DNA of 50,987 bases from Clostridium sp. CAG:411 (GCA_000437275.1 FR899694.1:1-50987); one strand, 5' to 3'; numbered from the stretch's first letter, positions 42,713 to 50,793 are shown. Notes: a model not told the origin generated them from the sequence alone. A program made the numbers and translations.

Positions 42713-42793
42713 GTAACAGTTCAGTCAAAAGAGATATTTTTAGTCATGTTGCATATTTTGACACTTTATGAATGACTCTGGCTGAACTGTTAC
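42713..42793. repeat. inverted-repeat element, copy C (81 bp)
   Basis: Starts right after the thiE stop codon. Ends GTAACAGTTCAG/CTGAACTGTTAC identical to copy B, and it shares the internal GACACTTTATGAATG motif. It may also act as the 3' end structure of the thi mRNA. Confidence 0.7.
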
Positions 42794-42812
42794 ATCTATA
42801 GGTATGGCATTA

Positions 42813-43121
42813 TTAAGCACGCTCGTCTACATTCATACCCAGTAAAAGACTCTCATCAATCGACTTTTTTGCGTTGGTATAAGGATTTTTAGCAGCATAG
42901 GAAATCATTTCCAGGTCTTTGGTTTCTTCTGACAAGGTAGCCTGATAGTTTGCCGCAACTGTATCGTCGATGGTTTCCGTATCACTTTGTTCACTGGAAG
43001 AAGAAACCTGTTCCATAGAGGAAGTACCGCTATGGACTTTTTTTATTTTTGAGATTTTTTTCTTATTATATTGCGGATAAAGAGATTGAAGTGCTCCACT
43101 TGCAGATAAACCAGCAATCAT
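42813..43121 (-). CDS. hypothetical protein, Ser/Thr-rich
   Basis: 102 residues, soluble, no signal peptide. N-terminus MIAGLSASGALQSLYPQYNK, then a Lys-rich and Ser/Glu-rich middle (SGTSSMEQVSSSSEQSD) and a helical end. A TAGACA-16 bp-TATAGA promoter-like pair lies about 45 bases upstream on the minus strand. I do not recognise a family. It is monocistronic and opposite in direction to its neighbours. Confidence 0.55.
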   Translation of the reverse strand: MIAGLSASGALQSLYPQYNKKKISKIKKVHSGTSSMEQVSSSSEQSDTETIDDTVAANYQATLSEETKDLEMISYAAKNPYTNAKKSIDESLLLGMNVDERA

Positions 43122-43194
43122 ACAATTACCTTCCTTCTATCTTACTTATTTCTTTTCTATAGTAAAGTTTTGTTTTTTGTCTATGTATCTTTAG

Positions 43195-43220
43195 CAGTTC
43201 GATTGGTAGAACTGTTTTTA
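43195..43220. other. small hairpin in the intergenic region before the BMP gene
   Basis: CAGTTC (43195-43200) and GAACTG (43209-43214) form a 6-bp stem followed by TTTTTA on plus, although no plus-strand gene precedes it. Its CAGTTC/GAACTG arms resemble the inner part of the inverted-repeat elements, so it might be a decayed copy. The rest of 43122-43420 shows nothing I can name. Confidence 0.3.
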
Positions 43221-43420
43221 TGATCTACTTCCATTTTACACCTGTTTTTAAAATGCTGCAATAGGGGAGTAAGGTCTCCCTAAGGAGTCAATAGTTATTA
43301 AATAAATAGTAATACAATAGTAAGAGAATTGAAAAAACAGACAACTGTTTTTTATGATATACTATATGTAGTTGACTAATAAAAAAAGCAAAAGGGAGTA
43401 TGTAATAAGGGGGAAAAATT

Positions 43421-44620
43421 ATGAGTAAAAGGGTGAGATGGATTGCATCGGCAAAAAAATGGACAGCGTTATTTTTAATAGCAGTGATATTTTGTATCGG
43501 CTGCGGAACGGAACAGGTAGATGACTATGCTACCAATGATGGATATGATAAAGTATCCGAAGAACAGGAGAACACGACAGCCAGTAAGAAGATAGCAAAG
43601 GAAGATATAAAGGTAGGGGTATTACATATATCAGATCCAGCAGATGGAAGTGGCTATTCGTATACACATGATTTGGGAATACAAGGAATGCAGGAAAATC
43701 TGGGACTATCGGCAGAACAGATTGTAAGGAAAGTTAGTATTGCAGATTCCGATGAAGCTGCTACAAAAAAAGCAATCGAAGAATGTATTGAAGAAGGATG
43801 CAATATTATTTTTACAACCAGTTGGGGATATATGAAAACGACAGCAGAAATGGCAGAAAAATATCCCGATGTGTATTTTGCGCATGGAACCGGTTATATG
43901 AGTAATGGGAAAAATTTTGTAAACTATTTTGGACGAATTTATCAGGCACGTTATTTAAGTGGAATTGTTGCGGGTATGAAAACTACTAGCAATAAGATTG
44001 GGTATGTTGCGGCTATGGATACGCAAAATTCAGAAGTTACAGGGGGAATTGATGCATTTGCAATTGGCGTAGAATCTGTTAATCCAGATGCAAAAGTTTA
44101 TGTAAAAGTGACAAACAGTTGGTATGACCCAGATAAAGAAGAACAGTATTCAAAAGATTTGGTTAAGTTAGGTTGTGATGTTTTGACACAACACTGTGAT
44201 ACCGCTTATCCACAAACGGTTGCACAGGACAATGGGGTTTATGGAATAGGATACAATTCTGATATGAGAAAAGAAGCACCAAATGCATGCCTTACCAGTG
44301 TCGTTTGGAATTGGAGTGCTTATTATACGGCAATCGTACAAAGTTTGATTGATGGAACATGGGATGGTTCCAATTATTACGGAGGCATGAGTGAAGGTCT
44401 GGTGCAGATTACGAATCTGGCGGATTTTTGTGCAGAGGGAACACAGGAAAAAGTGGATGCGGCAAAGGAAAAAATCATATCAGGTGAATGTAATGTGTTT
44501 GATGGGGTTTTAGAAACCAATACAGGAAAAAAGATTGGGAAAAAAGGAGAAACATTGGACGATGCTACTATTACGGGTGGTATTGACTGGTATTATAAAA
44601 ATGTAGAAGTTATAAAATAG
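43421..44620 (+). CDS. BMP-family substrate-binding lipoprotein
   Basis: 399 residues with a lipoprotein signal (FCIGC, lipidated Cys about 28) and a BMP/PnrA-like type I binding fold (about 60-395): IKVGVLHISDPADGSGYSYT, FTTSWGYM, YFGRIYQARYLSGIVAGM, GGIDAFAIGVESVNPDAKV, QHCDTAYPQTVAQDNGVYGI. Relatives bind nucleosides for ABC import, but no ABC permease follows. Instead a chemoreceptor gene begins 12 bp later, so this lipoprotein may present its ligand to that receptor rather than to a transporter. Confidence 0.9.
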   Translation: MSKRVRWIASAKKWTALFLIAVIFCIGCGTEQVDDYATNDGYDKVSEEQENTTASKKIAKEDIKVGVLHISDPADGSGYSYTHDLGIQGMQENLGLSAEQIVRKVSIADSDEAATKKAIEECIEEGCNIIFTTSWGYMKTTAEMAEKYPDVYFAHGTGYMSNGKNFVNYFGRIYQARYLSGIVAGMKTTSNKIGYVAAMDTQNSEVTGGIDAFAIGVESVNPDAKVYVKVTNSWYDPDKEEQYSKDLVKLGCDVLTQHCDTAYPQTVAQDNGVYGIGYNSDMRKEAPNACLTSVVWNWSAYYTAIVQSLIDGTWDGSNYYGGMSEGLVQITNLADFCAEGTQEKVDAAKEKIISGECNVFDGVLETNTGKKIGKKGETLDDATITGGIDWYYKNVEVIK

Positions 44621-44632
44621 GGGGAGTAGCTT

Positions 44633-46378
44633 ATGCAAAGAAAACAAAACAAAGGGGAAAATAAAAGAAAAAAACACAGCTTTTCGATACAGTATAAGAT
44701 TATGGGAATTACTATTATTCCGTTGGTTTTTCTGGGAATTGTAGTAAGTGTGATTGCGCAAACGTTAGTAAAGGACGCTATGATTAATGAGGTGCAGAAT
44801 ACGTTAAAATCTTCTGCTGAAGCAATGTATGCAGCCTATGATCAAAATACGGGAGATTATTTTGAAGCAAAGAACGGGGATATTTGGAAAGGCGGATATA
44901 ATATTTCACAATCATCGGCTCTGTTAGATGCATTTAAAAAAGATGCGGATACAGAAATTACATTTTTCTATGGAGACAAAAGAGTGGTTACGACAGCCGT
45001 TGATAAAAAGGGAAATAGAATCTTAGGCTCTCCCGCTGGTGCTACTATAAAAAAGAAGGTATTAGAAAAAGGTGAAAACTATTTTAGTTCCCATGTTAAA
45101 ATTAACGATACCATGTATTTTGGCTATTATATTCCAGTATACCAAGATGGAAGTAAAACACCTATCGGAATGATTTTTGCTGGCGTGGAAAGGAACGCAA
45201 AGATGAAATCAATTATGTTGATTATCAGTACTGTAGTTATTCTTGTGTTTATTTGTATCGCACTAGGAATGGTTGTTGCAATGGTAATTTCCGTGTCTAT
45301 TTCCAAAGCTTTGAAAAAGAGTATACGGGTTGTAGAGCAAGTTTCGGATGGAGATTTGTGTGTAGAAATTGACCCTGCCTTAATGAAGCGTAAAGATGAA
45401 ATTGGAGATTTGTCTATCTCCATGAATACATTGAAGGAAAAATTGAAGGATAGTATCGAAACAATTAAGACAAATGCACAACAGGTATTACAGTCCTCTT
45501 CTGTATTAGAGGGGGTAGCAACTACGACCGTACAATCTGTCCATGAAGTGGAACAGGTCGTAGGTCAGATTGCAGGAAGTGCAGACAATCAGGCAGTGAT
45601 AGCAAGCCAAGCATCGGATCATGTATCGGATATGGGAGAAAAAATCCAACAGACCAGTAGCAAAGTACAGCAGATGCGACAGCAGGCAGATAATATGCAG
45701 GATGCAGAAAAAAGAGCACTCATTACGATTGATAAATTGATGGATAGCAACGAGCAGGTACAAAATCTTATCAATGATATTGCAATGCAGACACAACAGA
45801 CAAACGAATCTGCAAGTCGTATTCGAGAAGCGGTAGATATTATTTCCTCTATTGCGGACGAGACCAATTTGCTAAGTTTAAATGCCAGTATTGAAGCGGC
45901 CAGAGCTGGGGAATATGGAAAGGGGTTTGCCGTTGTTGCAGAGGAAATACAAAAACTTGCTGCACAATCTACTGAATCCAGTGAAAAAATCAGTGCAATT
46001 ATTGAAAAATTGATGGTAGATTCCAATAAGGCGGTAGAAATTATGAATCGGGTAACCGCGACGGTATTGGCACAGACAGAAAATATGCAGGAAACGCGTG
46101 AAAATACAGAAGATGTGATGGGACAAATTACGCTTTCCTTTGAAAGTATGCATAGCATTGAAGAAAGTGTGGACTACTTAGATACCGCAAGACAGGAATT
46201 GATTACTACAGTGCAAAACTTGGCAGAAATTGCGGAACAAAATGCAAAGACAACACAGGAAGTAAGCAGTAATACAAATGCAGTGACAGGAGAGTTTACA
46301 AAGCTTAAGAATAGCTCTACCGGGCTTCAAAACATTGCGGAACAATTAGAGATTAGTACAAAGTATTTCTCCGTATAA
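44633..46378 (+). CDS. transmembrane methyl-accepting chemotaxis protein with Cache domain
   Basis: 581 residues: basic N-terminus, membrane helix about 22-44, extracellular single Cache domain (about 45-190; ITFFYGDKRVVTTAVDKKGN), second helix about 193-220, HAMP about 220-275 and a long signalling hairpin with tip SSIADETNLLSLNASIEAAR near 402-425 (conserved hairpin sequence, so it can engage CheA/CheW). It follows the BMP lipoprotein gene by 12 bp, which suggests a joint ligand-sensing unit. No methylation-specific enzymes are in the window. Confidence 0.92.
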   Translation: MQRKQNKGENKRKKHSFSIQYKIMGITIIPLVFLGIVVSVIAQTLVKDAMINEVQNTLKSSAEAMYAAYDQNTGDYFEAKNGDIWKGGYNISQSSALLDAFKKDADTEITFFYGDKRVVTTAVDKKGNRILGSPAGATIKKKVLEKGENYFSSHVKINDTMYFGYYIPVYQDGSKTPIGMIFAGVERNAKMKSIMLIISTVVILVFICIALGMVVAMVISVSISKALKKSIRVVEQVSDGDLCVEIDPALMKRKDEIGDLSISMNTLKEKLKDSIETIKTNAQQVLQSSSVLEGVATTTVQSVHEVEQVVGQIAGSADNQAVIASQASDHVSDMGEKIQQTSSKVQQMRQQADNMQDAEKRALITIDKLMDSNEQVQNLINDIAMQTQQTNESASRIREAVDIISSIADETNLLSLNASIEAARAGEYGKGFAVVAEEIQKLAAQSTESSEKISAIIEKLMVDSNKAVEIMNRVTATVLAQTENMQETRENTEDVMGQITLSFESMHSIEESVDYLDTARQELITTVQNLAEIAEQNAKTTQEVSSNTNAVTGEFTKLKNSSTGLQNIAEQLEISTKYFSV

Positions 46379-46456
46379 AATAAGAAAGATTAGAAAAAAA
46401 TGTAGTATTCCCTTTTTGGTTGGTGTATCATAGATTATGAGTTTAAAATAGTTAGT

Positions 46457-46498
46457 ATCTTCCGCTCTTTGCATTTTTATGGAGCGGAAGCGTTTTCA
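46457..46498 (+). terminator. terminator of the BMP-chemoreceptor operon
   Basis: CTTCCGCTC (46459-46467) and GAGCGGAAG (46482-46490) form a perfect 9-bp stem followed by CGTTTTC. Confidence 0.7.
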
Positions 46499-46506
46499 GA
46501 TAACAT

Positions 46507-46537
46507 GAGTGGTAGCGTAGAGGATAGGAACAAGCTT
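46507..46537 (+). repeat. recurrent upstream element, copy 5 (divergent)
   Basis: GAGTGGTAGCGTAGAGGATA then GGAACAAGCTT; aligns to copy 4 with one-base and three-base gaps and continues into similar flanking sequence. Ends 31 bases before the soluble Cache protein start. Confidence 0.4.
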
Positions 46538-46568
46538 ACCTGGAAACGCCATGAAAGGAGAAATGAAA

Positions 46569-47591
46569 ATGTTTCAAAAAGGAGAAAAAAAGGATATTAC
46601 AGATTTAATTCAGGATATGCTGGAAGGGTATAACAAGACCCAGACCAGTATGCATGAAATTGATAATATAGCAACGCAGAGTCGTATGCTTGCGAATACG
46701 GCAGCCAGAGAACTCGGACGTATGGGTGGAATGGCAGGCGGATTTCAGATTATCACGCAGGAAATTAAAAATTTCTCAGAGGCGAATCGCACAACAAATC
46801 AGAAAAATATGCAAAATGTGGAAGCATTAAATACAGAGATTAATAGTATGCTTGGTGTTCGTACTGCGGATGTTGCCTACGATTTAATTGATAAAATTGA
46901 TCGAAATTTGGCAGAACGGTATTGTAATGTGCAAGTATGGTGTACATTCGAAGCCATTATACGTTATGCAAAAGAAGACACACCCCATCGAAAAGAGGAT
47001 GTCATGCATCTGCTAAAAAGCTTGCATAAAATTTATGCTGTTTATCACGATATATTTATGGTAGATCGGAATGGAACGATTGTAGCAGCGGCTGAGAGAG
47101 AGGAATATATAGGTCGTGATGTAAGTCAAAAAGACTGGTTCTTGGCAGCGAAAGAGCAGGAAAATGTAGTAGTATCCGATTTGCATTATTCAAAAGTAAT
47201 TGATGATTATGTAGTTTCCTATACAAATAGAATTGTAGATGAGGATGGAACCTTTTTGGGCGTGATAACAACAAGGTTTAACTGGGAAAATATTCTTGCT
47301 ATGATTGATGAAACCAAGATCGGGAAAAAGGGAGAAGTATATTTGATTAACAAGGATGGAATGGTAATCGGAGCCAGAGATCGAGGACTTATCTTCCGTA
47401 AAAATATGCTGTTAGAATGTCAGGGAGCACAAACCATTTTAGCTGGTGAGGTAAAAGAAAACTATGGCTATGCCATAGAGATGAATGAACAGGCACAGTT
47501 GACACGTATTCTTGGTTATGCAAAGACAAAGGGATACAATAGTTATAAAGGACAGGAGTGGGCGGTACTGGCATTGGAAAATATACGGTAA
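46569..47591 (+). CDS. soluble Cache-domain protein with degenerate chemoreceptor tip
   Basis: 340 residues, no signal peptide or membrane helix. Residues about 31-77 (IDNIATQSRMLANTAAREL, then GGMAGGFQIITQEI) line up with the chemoreceptor hairpin tip (SIADQTNLLALNAAIEAARA...GFAVVADEI) but the key Glu/Ala pattern is altered. Residues about 120-300 form a Cache domain (FMVDRNGTIVAAAEREEYIG, GRDVSQKDWF, VVSYTNRIVDEDGTFLGVI), usually extracellular. Start at 46569 follows AAAGGAG by 8 bases; ATGs at 46551 and 46563 overlap or crowd that site. A cytosolic sensor bound to the chemotaxis array is one reading. Confidence 0.75.
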   Translation: MFQKGEKKDITDLIQDMLEGYNKTQTSMHEIDNIATQSRMLANTAARELGRMGGMAGGFQIITQEIKNFSEANRTTNQKNMQNVEALNTEINSMLGVRTADVAYDLIDKIDRNLAERYCNVQVWCTFEAIIRYAKEDTPHRKEDVMHLLKSLHKIYAVYHDIFMVDRNGTIVAAAEREEYIGRDVSQKDWFLAAKEQENVVVSDLHYSKVIDDYVVSYTNRIVDEDGTFLGVITTRFNWENILAMIDETKIGKKGEVYLINKDGMVIGARDRGLIFRKNMLLECQGAQTILAGEVKENYGYAIEMNEQAQLTRILGYAKTKGYNSYKGQEWAVLALENIR

Positions 47592-47592
47592 C

Positions 47593-47621
47593 TTGACAAA
47601 TCATTCCAGAAACCATAAACT
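47593..47621 (+). promoter_or_regulatory. SigA-type promoter of the arsR operon
   Basis: TTGACA (47593-47598), 17 bp, TAAACT (47616-47621), giving a leader of about 140 bases that contains the palindrome at 47640 and the 35-nt element. Confidence 0.7.
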
Positions 47622-47639
47622 ACTAAAAGATAGTGTTTA

Positions 47640-47659
47640 TTTTCTTACATTTAAGAAAA
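47640..47659. promoter_or_regulatory. candidate ArsR operator
   Basis: Perfect inverted repeat TTTTCTTA-CATT-TAAGAAAA just after the predicted start site of the arsR promoter, a position suited to repression by the ArsR protein. Confidence 0.5.
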
Positions 47660-47691
47660 GTGGACTATGAAATCAGACAGTTTTAACTTAG

Positions 47692-47726
47692 GAGCAGGTA
47701 GTGAGGTAGATGATAGGAATCTGCTT
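47692..47726 (+). repeat. recurrent 35-nt upstream element, copy 4 (arsR)
   Basis: Begins GAGCAGGTAG; arms AGGTAGAT and ATCTGCTT keep pairing with two wobbles around a 7-base loop. It lies in the transcribed leader, 40 bases before the arsR start, followed by TTACAGGATGCC, a CsrA-site-like sequence. Confidence 0.6.
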
Positions 47727-47766
47727 TACAGGATGCCTAAAATACAGAGAATAAAAGGAGGAGCAG

Positions 47767-48111
47767 ATGGAGAACCCAAAATATATGTTTATGACAGAAG
47801 AAACCAGCAGAGCGATAGAAGAGCAAATGCCTCCAGAAGAGATTGTTTATGATTTGGCTGACCTGTTTAAAGTGTTTAGCGATATGACAAGAATACGAAT
47901 TTTGTATGCGCTTGCACATACAGAACTATGTGTATATGATATAGCAGCAGTAGTAGGAATGAGTCAATCTGCCATTTCCCACCAACTTCGTGTGTTGAAA
48001 CAGGCAAAATTAGTGAAATATCGTAGAGAAGGTAAAACCGTATTTTATTCGCTGGCAGATGGACATATCCATACGATATTAAATCAGGGATTAGAGCATG
48101 TGCAGGAATAA
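47767..48111 (+). CDS. ArsR/SmtB-family metal-sensing repressor
   Basis: 114-residue winged-helix protein (about 30-105; MSQSAISHQLRVLKQAKLVKY is the recognition region). The alpha-5 zinc site of SmtB/CzrA is conserved: ADGHIHTILNQGLEHVQE holds D-x-H and H-x2-E at the same spacing. The alpha-3 box reads ELCVYD, with one of the two cysteines of ELCVCD lost, so an alpha-5 zinc-type sensor is likely. Overlaps the next gene by 14 bp. Operator candidate at 47640-47659. Confidence 0.9.
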   Translation: MENPKYMFMTEETSRAIEEQMPPEEIVYDLADLFKVFSDMTRIRILYALAHTELCVYDIAAVVGMSQSAISHQLRVLKQAKLVKYRREGKTVFYSLADGHIHTILNQGLEHVQE

Positions 48112-48784
48112 ACAGGAAAGTTATGAACTACAAATTCCTGTGTCAATATTAAAAGAGAGAGCTAAAACATTGTTTTGGAATATGAGTGGCTTTTCTGTAA
48201 AGAACCCACCTTCTGAATATCAGAAAAAAGAGGTATTGCAGTTGCAGCAGGCATTGGAATCAAAAATAGAAATCAATGCACTTTTACGAAAGCTAGAACC
48301 CTATTCCTTTGAAAAGCAATATATGACGCTTGCAGATGAAATGATTTATTACGAATTACCTTTGCATTTATATAAGGAGCAGATAGTCGGAATATATGCA
48401 TTTTTAATAAGCGAAGATACATTGGTAAGTGACGAGCAGGATACCGTAGATCAATTATATACACACATCTGGCAAAATGCATATTTAGATGCGGCAAGAG
48501 AGTGGGTAAAAGAATATCTTTTCCAAAAAACAGGGCAATTTGTTTCATCATGTATATCACCAGGATTTTATGGGATTGCATTGTCGCATATGAAAACCTT
48601 ATATCATATGGTGGATGGAGAAAAAATTGGTGTATCCGTTCGACCAGATGGTTTGTTATACCCGGAAAAAAGCGTTCTTGGAATATACTTACTATTAAAA
48701 AATCAAATTAACATTTTGGGAAAACGGTGTGGAAGTTGTCCGGCACAGGGAAAAAACTGCGAGTTTTGTATGGAAAAAATATAG
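48098..48784 (+). CDS. MetH activation-domain-like protein with C-terminal Cys cluster
   Basis: 228 residues, soluble. The last third, CISPGFYGIALSHMKTLYHM ... DGLLYPEKSVLGIYLL followed by CGSCPAQGKNCEFC, resembles the vitamin B12-dependent methionine synthase activation domain proteins of Clostridia (SPGYG...PEKSV...CxxC...CxxC). Those help reactivate corrinoid proteins. The Cys cluster (C-x2-C-x6-C-x2-C) could hold metal. It starts inside the ArsR gene, so its expression is coupled to the zinc sensor. The family call is tentative. Confidence 0.55.
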   Translation: MCRNKQESYELQIPVSILKERAKTLFWNMSGFSVKNPPSEYQKKEVLQLQQALESKIEINALLRKLEPYSFEKQYMTLADEMIYYELPLHLYKEQIVGIYAFLISEDTLVSDEQDTVDQLYTHIWQNAYLDAAREWVKEYLFQKTGQFVSSCISPGFYGIALSHMKTLYHMVDGEKIGVSVRPDGLLYPEKSVLGIYLLLKNQINILGKRCGSCPAQGKNCEFCMEKI

Positions 48785-48816
48785 TTACATTTGTTACATT
48801 TACAGCGGAGGTAAAA

Positions 48817-49272
48817 ATGAAAAAATTAATAGAGCAGATTGTGAAATTTGGAGTAGTGGGAATTGTTGCCACTATTGTTGATTGGGCGATATTTGCAATT
48901 CTTGTTGAAGTGTATGGTGCTAGTGCAGTTCTTGCAGGAGCTGTAGGGCTAAAGACATGGAAGACGATTGCAACCATTATTTCGTTCTCAGTATCGGTTG
49001 TGGTAAACTACATAGGAAGTATGAAATATGTATTTGAACGCCGAGACGATATGAGCCGTACGAAGGAGTTTATTATTTTCCTTGTATTAAGCATTATCGG
49101 TTTGATAATCAATGTAATCATTATTCGGGCATTGGATGGAATTGATAGCTACTTTAAAGATTGGCCGGCTATTATTTCGCGATTTGCATATATGATACCA
49201 AAGGTAATTGCAACATTAGTTGTATTAGTCTGGAACTTTGTATCCAGAAAACTATTATTAGAAAAAAAGTAA
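48817..49272 (+). CDS. GtrA-family membrane protein
   Basis: 151 residues with four membrane helices: LIEQIVKFGVVGIVATIVDW, TIATIISFSVSVVVNYIGSM, FIIFLVLSIIGLIINVIII and VIATLVVLVWNFVSRKLLLE, matching the GtrA family (flipping of lipid-linked sugars or wall polysaccharide precursors). The ATG at 48817 is preceded by GGAGG; an open frame running back into the previous gene is not the start. 32 bp after the preceding gene, so possibly the same operon. Confidence 0.85.
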   Translation: MKKLIEQIVKFGVVGIVATIVDWAIFAILVEVYGASAVLAGAVGLKTWKTIATIISFSVSVVVNYIGSMKYVFERRDDMSRTKEFIIFLVLSIIGLIINVIIIRALDGIDSYFKDWPAIISRFAYMIPKVIATLVVLVWNFVSRKLLLEKK

Positions 49273-49294
49273 ACAAATAAAGGAGGAGTAAAAA

Positions 49295-49834
49295 ATGGAA
49301 TTGATGAAAGCAATGGAGACAAGAAGAAGTATTCGTGCGTATAAGCAGGGAGAGAGTATCGAAAAGAGTGTGTTAGAAGAATTGGTAAAAGCTGCACAAT
49401 TAGCACCATCATGGAAAAATTCACAGACTGGTCGCTATTATGTTGTACAGACTCCTGAGAAGGTAGAAGAAGTGAAAAAGGCAACACTTCCAGAATTTAA
49501 CCAGAATAGTTGTAAAGATGCACCAGCCTTAATCGTAACAACTTTTGTAAAGAACAGAGCTGGTTTTGATCGCGAAGGAAATCCAGATAATGAACTTGGA
49601 AATGAATGGGGAGCTTATGATTTAGGACTTGCCAATCAGAATTTATTATTAAAGGCAGCAGAACTTGGATTAGATACGTTAGTGATGGGAATACGTGATG
49701 AAAAAGCACTTCGTACACAATTATCCATTCCAGAAGATCAGGAAGTAGTTGCTGTAATTGCAGTAGGCTATCGACAAGAAGATGCAGAGATGCCAAAGAG
49801 AAAAGAATTAGAAAAGGTAGCTGTATTCTTTTAA
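49295..49834 (+). CDS. nitroreductase-family FMN oxidoreductase
   Basis: 179 residues, single-domain nitroreductase fold: METRRSIRAYKQG binds FMN phosphate, LAPSWKNSQTGRYYVV, NEWGAYDLGLANQNLLLKAA, ELGLDTLVMGIRDE and EVVAVIAVGYRQ. It would reduce nitro- or quinone-type compounds with NAD(P)H. Follows gtrA by 22 bp with GGAGG. Ends at a bidirectional terminator. Confidence 0.92.
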   Translation: MELMKAMETRRSIRAYKQGESIEKSVLEELVKAAQLAPSWKNSQTGRYYVVQTPEKVEEVKKATLPEFNQNSCKDAPALIVTTFVKNRAGFDREGNPDNELGNEWGAYDLGLANQNLLLKAAELGLDTLVMGIRDEKALRTQLSIPEDQEVVAVIAVGYRQEDAEMPKRKELEKVAVFF

Positions 49835-49865
49835 TTTAATGAGAAGCAATATGTTTCTGAAATAG

Positions 49866-49908
49866 AAAAACCAGGGCGATACACGAGATGTGTAACGTCC
49901 TGGTTTTT
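49866..49908. terminator. bidirectional terminator of nitroreductase and hemolysin III genes
   Basis: AAACCAGGGCG and CGTCCTGGTTT (49868-49906) with one wobble; T-rich on both sides. Confidence 0.85.
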
Positions 49909-49990
49909 CGTTTACGTGACTAACACCCTCATCCGTTAGTTTATAAAAGTTGTGTTATCTATAAAAACTACGTTCTATTTTGCTTGAAAA

Positions 49991-50674
49991 TTAGATATGT
50001 GCAACAAAGGCATACATCATAATGTAGTGGCAAAGACTTCCCAATAAAACAAATACATGGAAAATTTCATGTGTTCCGAAATTTTTATGTTTGCGGTTAA
50101 AGTTTTTCATAGGCAATGCATAAATAATACCGCCTATGGTATAACAAATACCACCGGCAAACAGCCAAATAAAGGCTGGAGTGGAAAGTTTTGCGGCAAT
50201 CTGTGCTAAGGCAAATACGCAGGTCCATCCCATAGCAATATATATGACGGAAGAGAACCATTTTGGGCAGGTAACCCAACATGCTTTTAAAACAATTCCT
50301 AAAATTGCGATACTCCAAACAATGAGACACATAGTATAACCCAAATGATTTCCAAGAACAACCAGACAAACAGGGGTATAACTTCCGGCAATCATTACAA
50401 AAATCATCATATGGTCACATTTTTTCAATCGTTTATTGATGGCTTTGGTAAGATTGAAGGTATGGTAAGAGGTACTGGCTGCATATAATAAAAACATGCT
50501 GGCACAAAAGATAAACATAGAAAAAACACTGATTTCTATATGACTGCTGTGAATAAAAGTATGCCACAGCAATGGCAGCATACCAAGTGCAATCAGTACC
50601 ATGCCAATAAAATGGGTAATAGCACTACCTGGGTCTTTTGGATGTAGTAATTGTTGTTTTGTTTGCTTGCTCAT
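49991..50674 (-). CDS. hemolysin III/PAQR-family membrane protein
   Basis: 227 residues, seven membrane helices. The conserved His/Ser residues of the family appear as ITHFIGM, STSYHTF and GTHEIFHVFVLLGSLCHYIM. Bacterial members are called hemolysin III or YqfA and their hydrolase-like activity is not settled. Start at 50674 since GGGAGGG lies 6-7 bases before; an upstream ATG at 50695 would precede the ribosome site. Own promoter at 50794-50822. Confidence 0.9.
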   Translation of the reverse strand: MSKQTKQQLLHPKDPGSAITHFIGMVLIALGMLPLLWHTFIHSSHIEISVFSMFIFCASMFLLYAASTSYHTFNLTKAINKRLKKCDHMMIFVMIAGSYTPVCLVVLGNHLGYTMCLIVWSIAILGIVLKACWVTCPKWFSSVIYIAMGWTCVFALAQIAAKLSTPAFIWLFAGGICYTIGGIIYALPMKNFNRKHKNFGTHEIFHVFVLLGSLCHYIMMYAFVAHI

Positions 50675-50793
50675 AAAAATCCCTCCCTGATGCAACTGAT
50701 AGCTTTGCTATGCAGTTATTTTTCTGTATGATATACAATATGATTTTGATTAAAATGATATGTGGTTTTAAAAACTACGTTATCTTGTATATG

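Noticed and set aside
43195..43220. Intrinsic terminator on the plus strand
   Set aside because: The hairpin and T run look right, but no plus-strand gene lies upstream of it; it is kept only as an unexplained hairpin.
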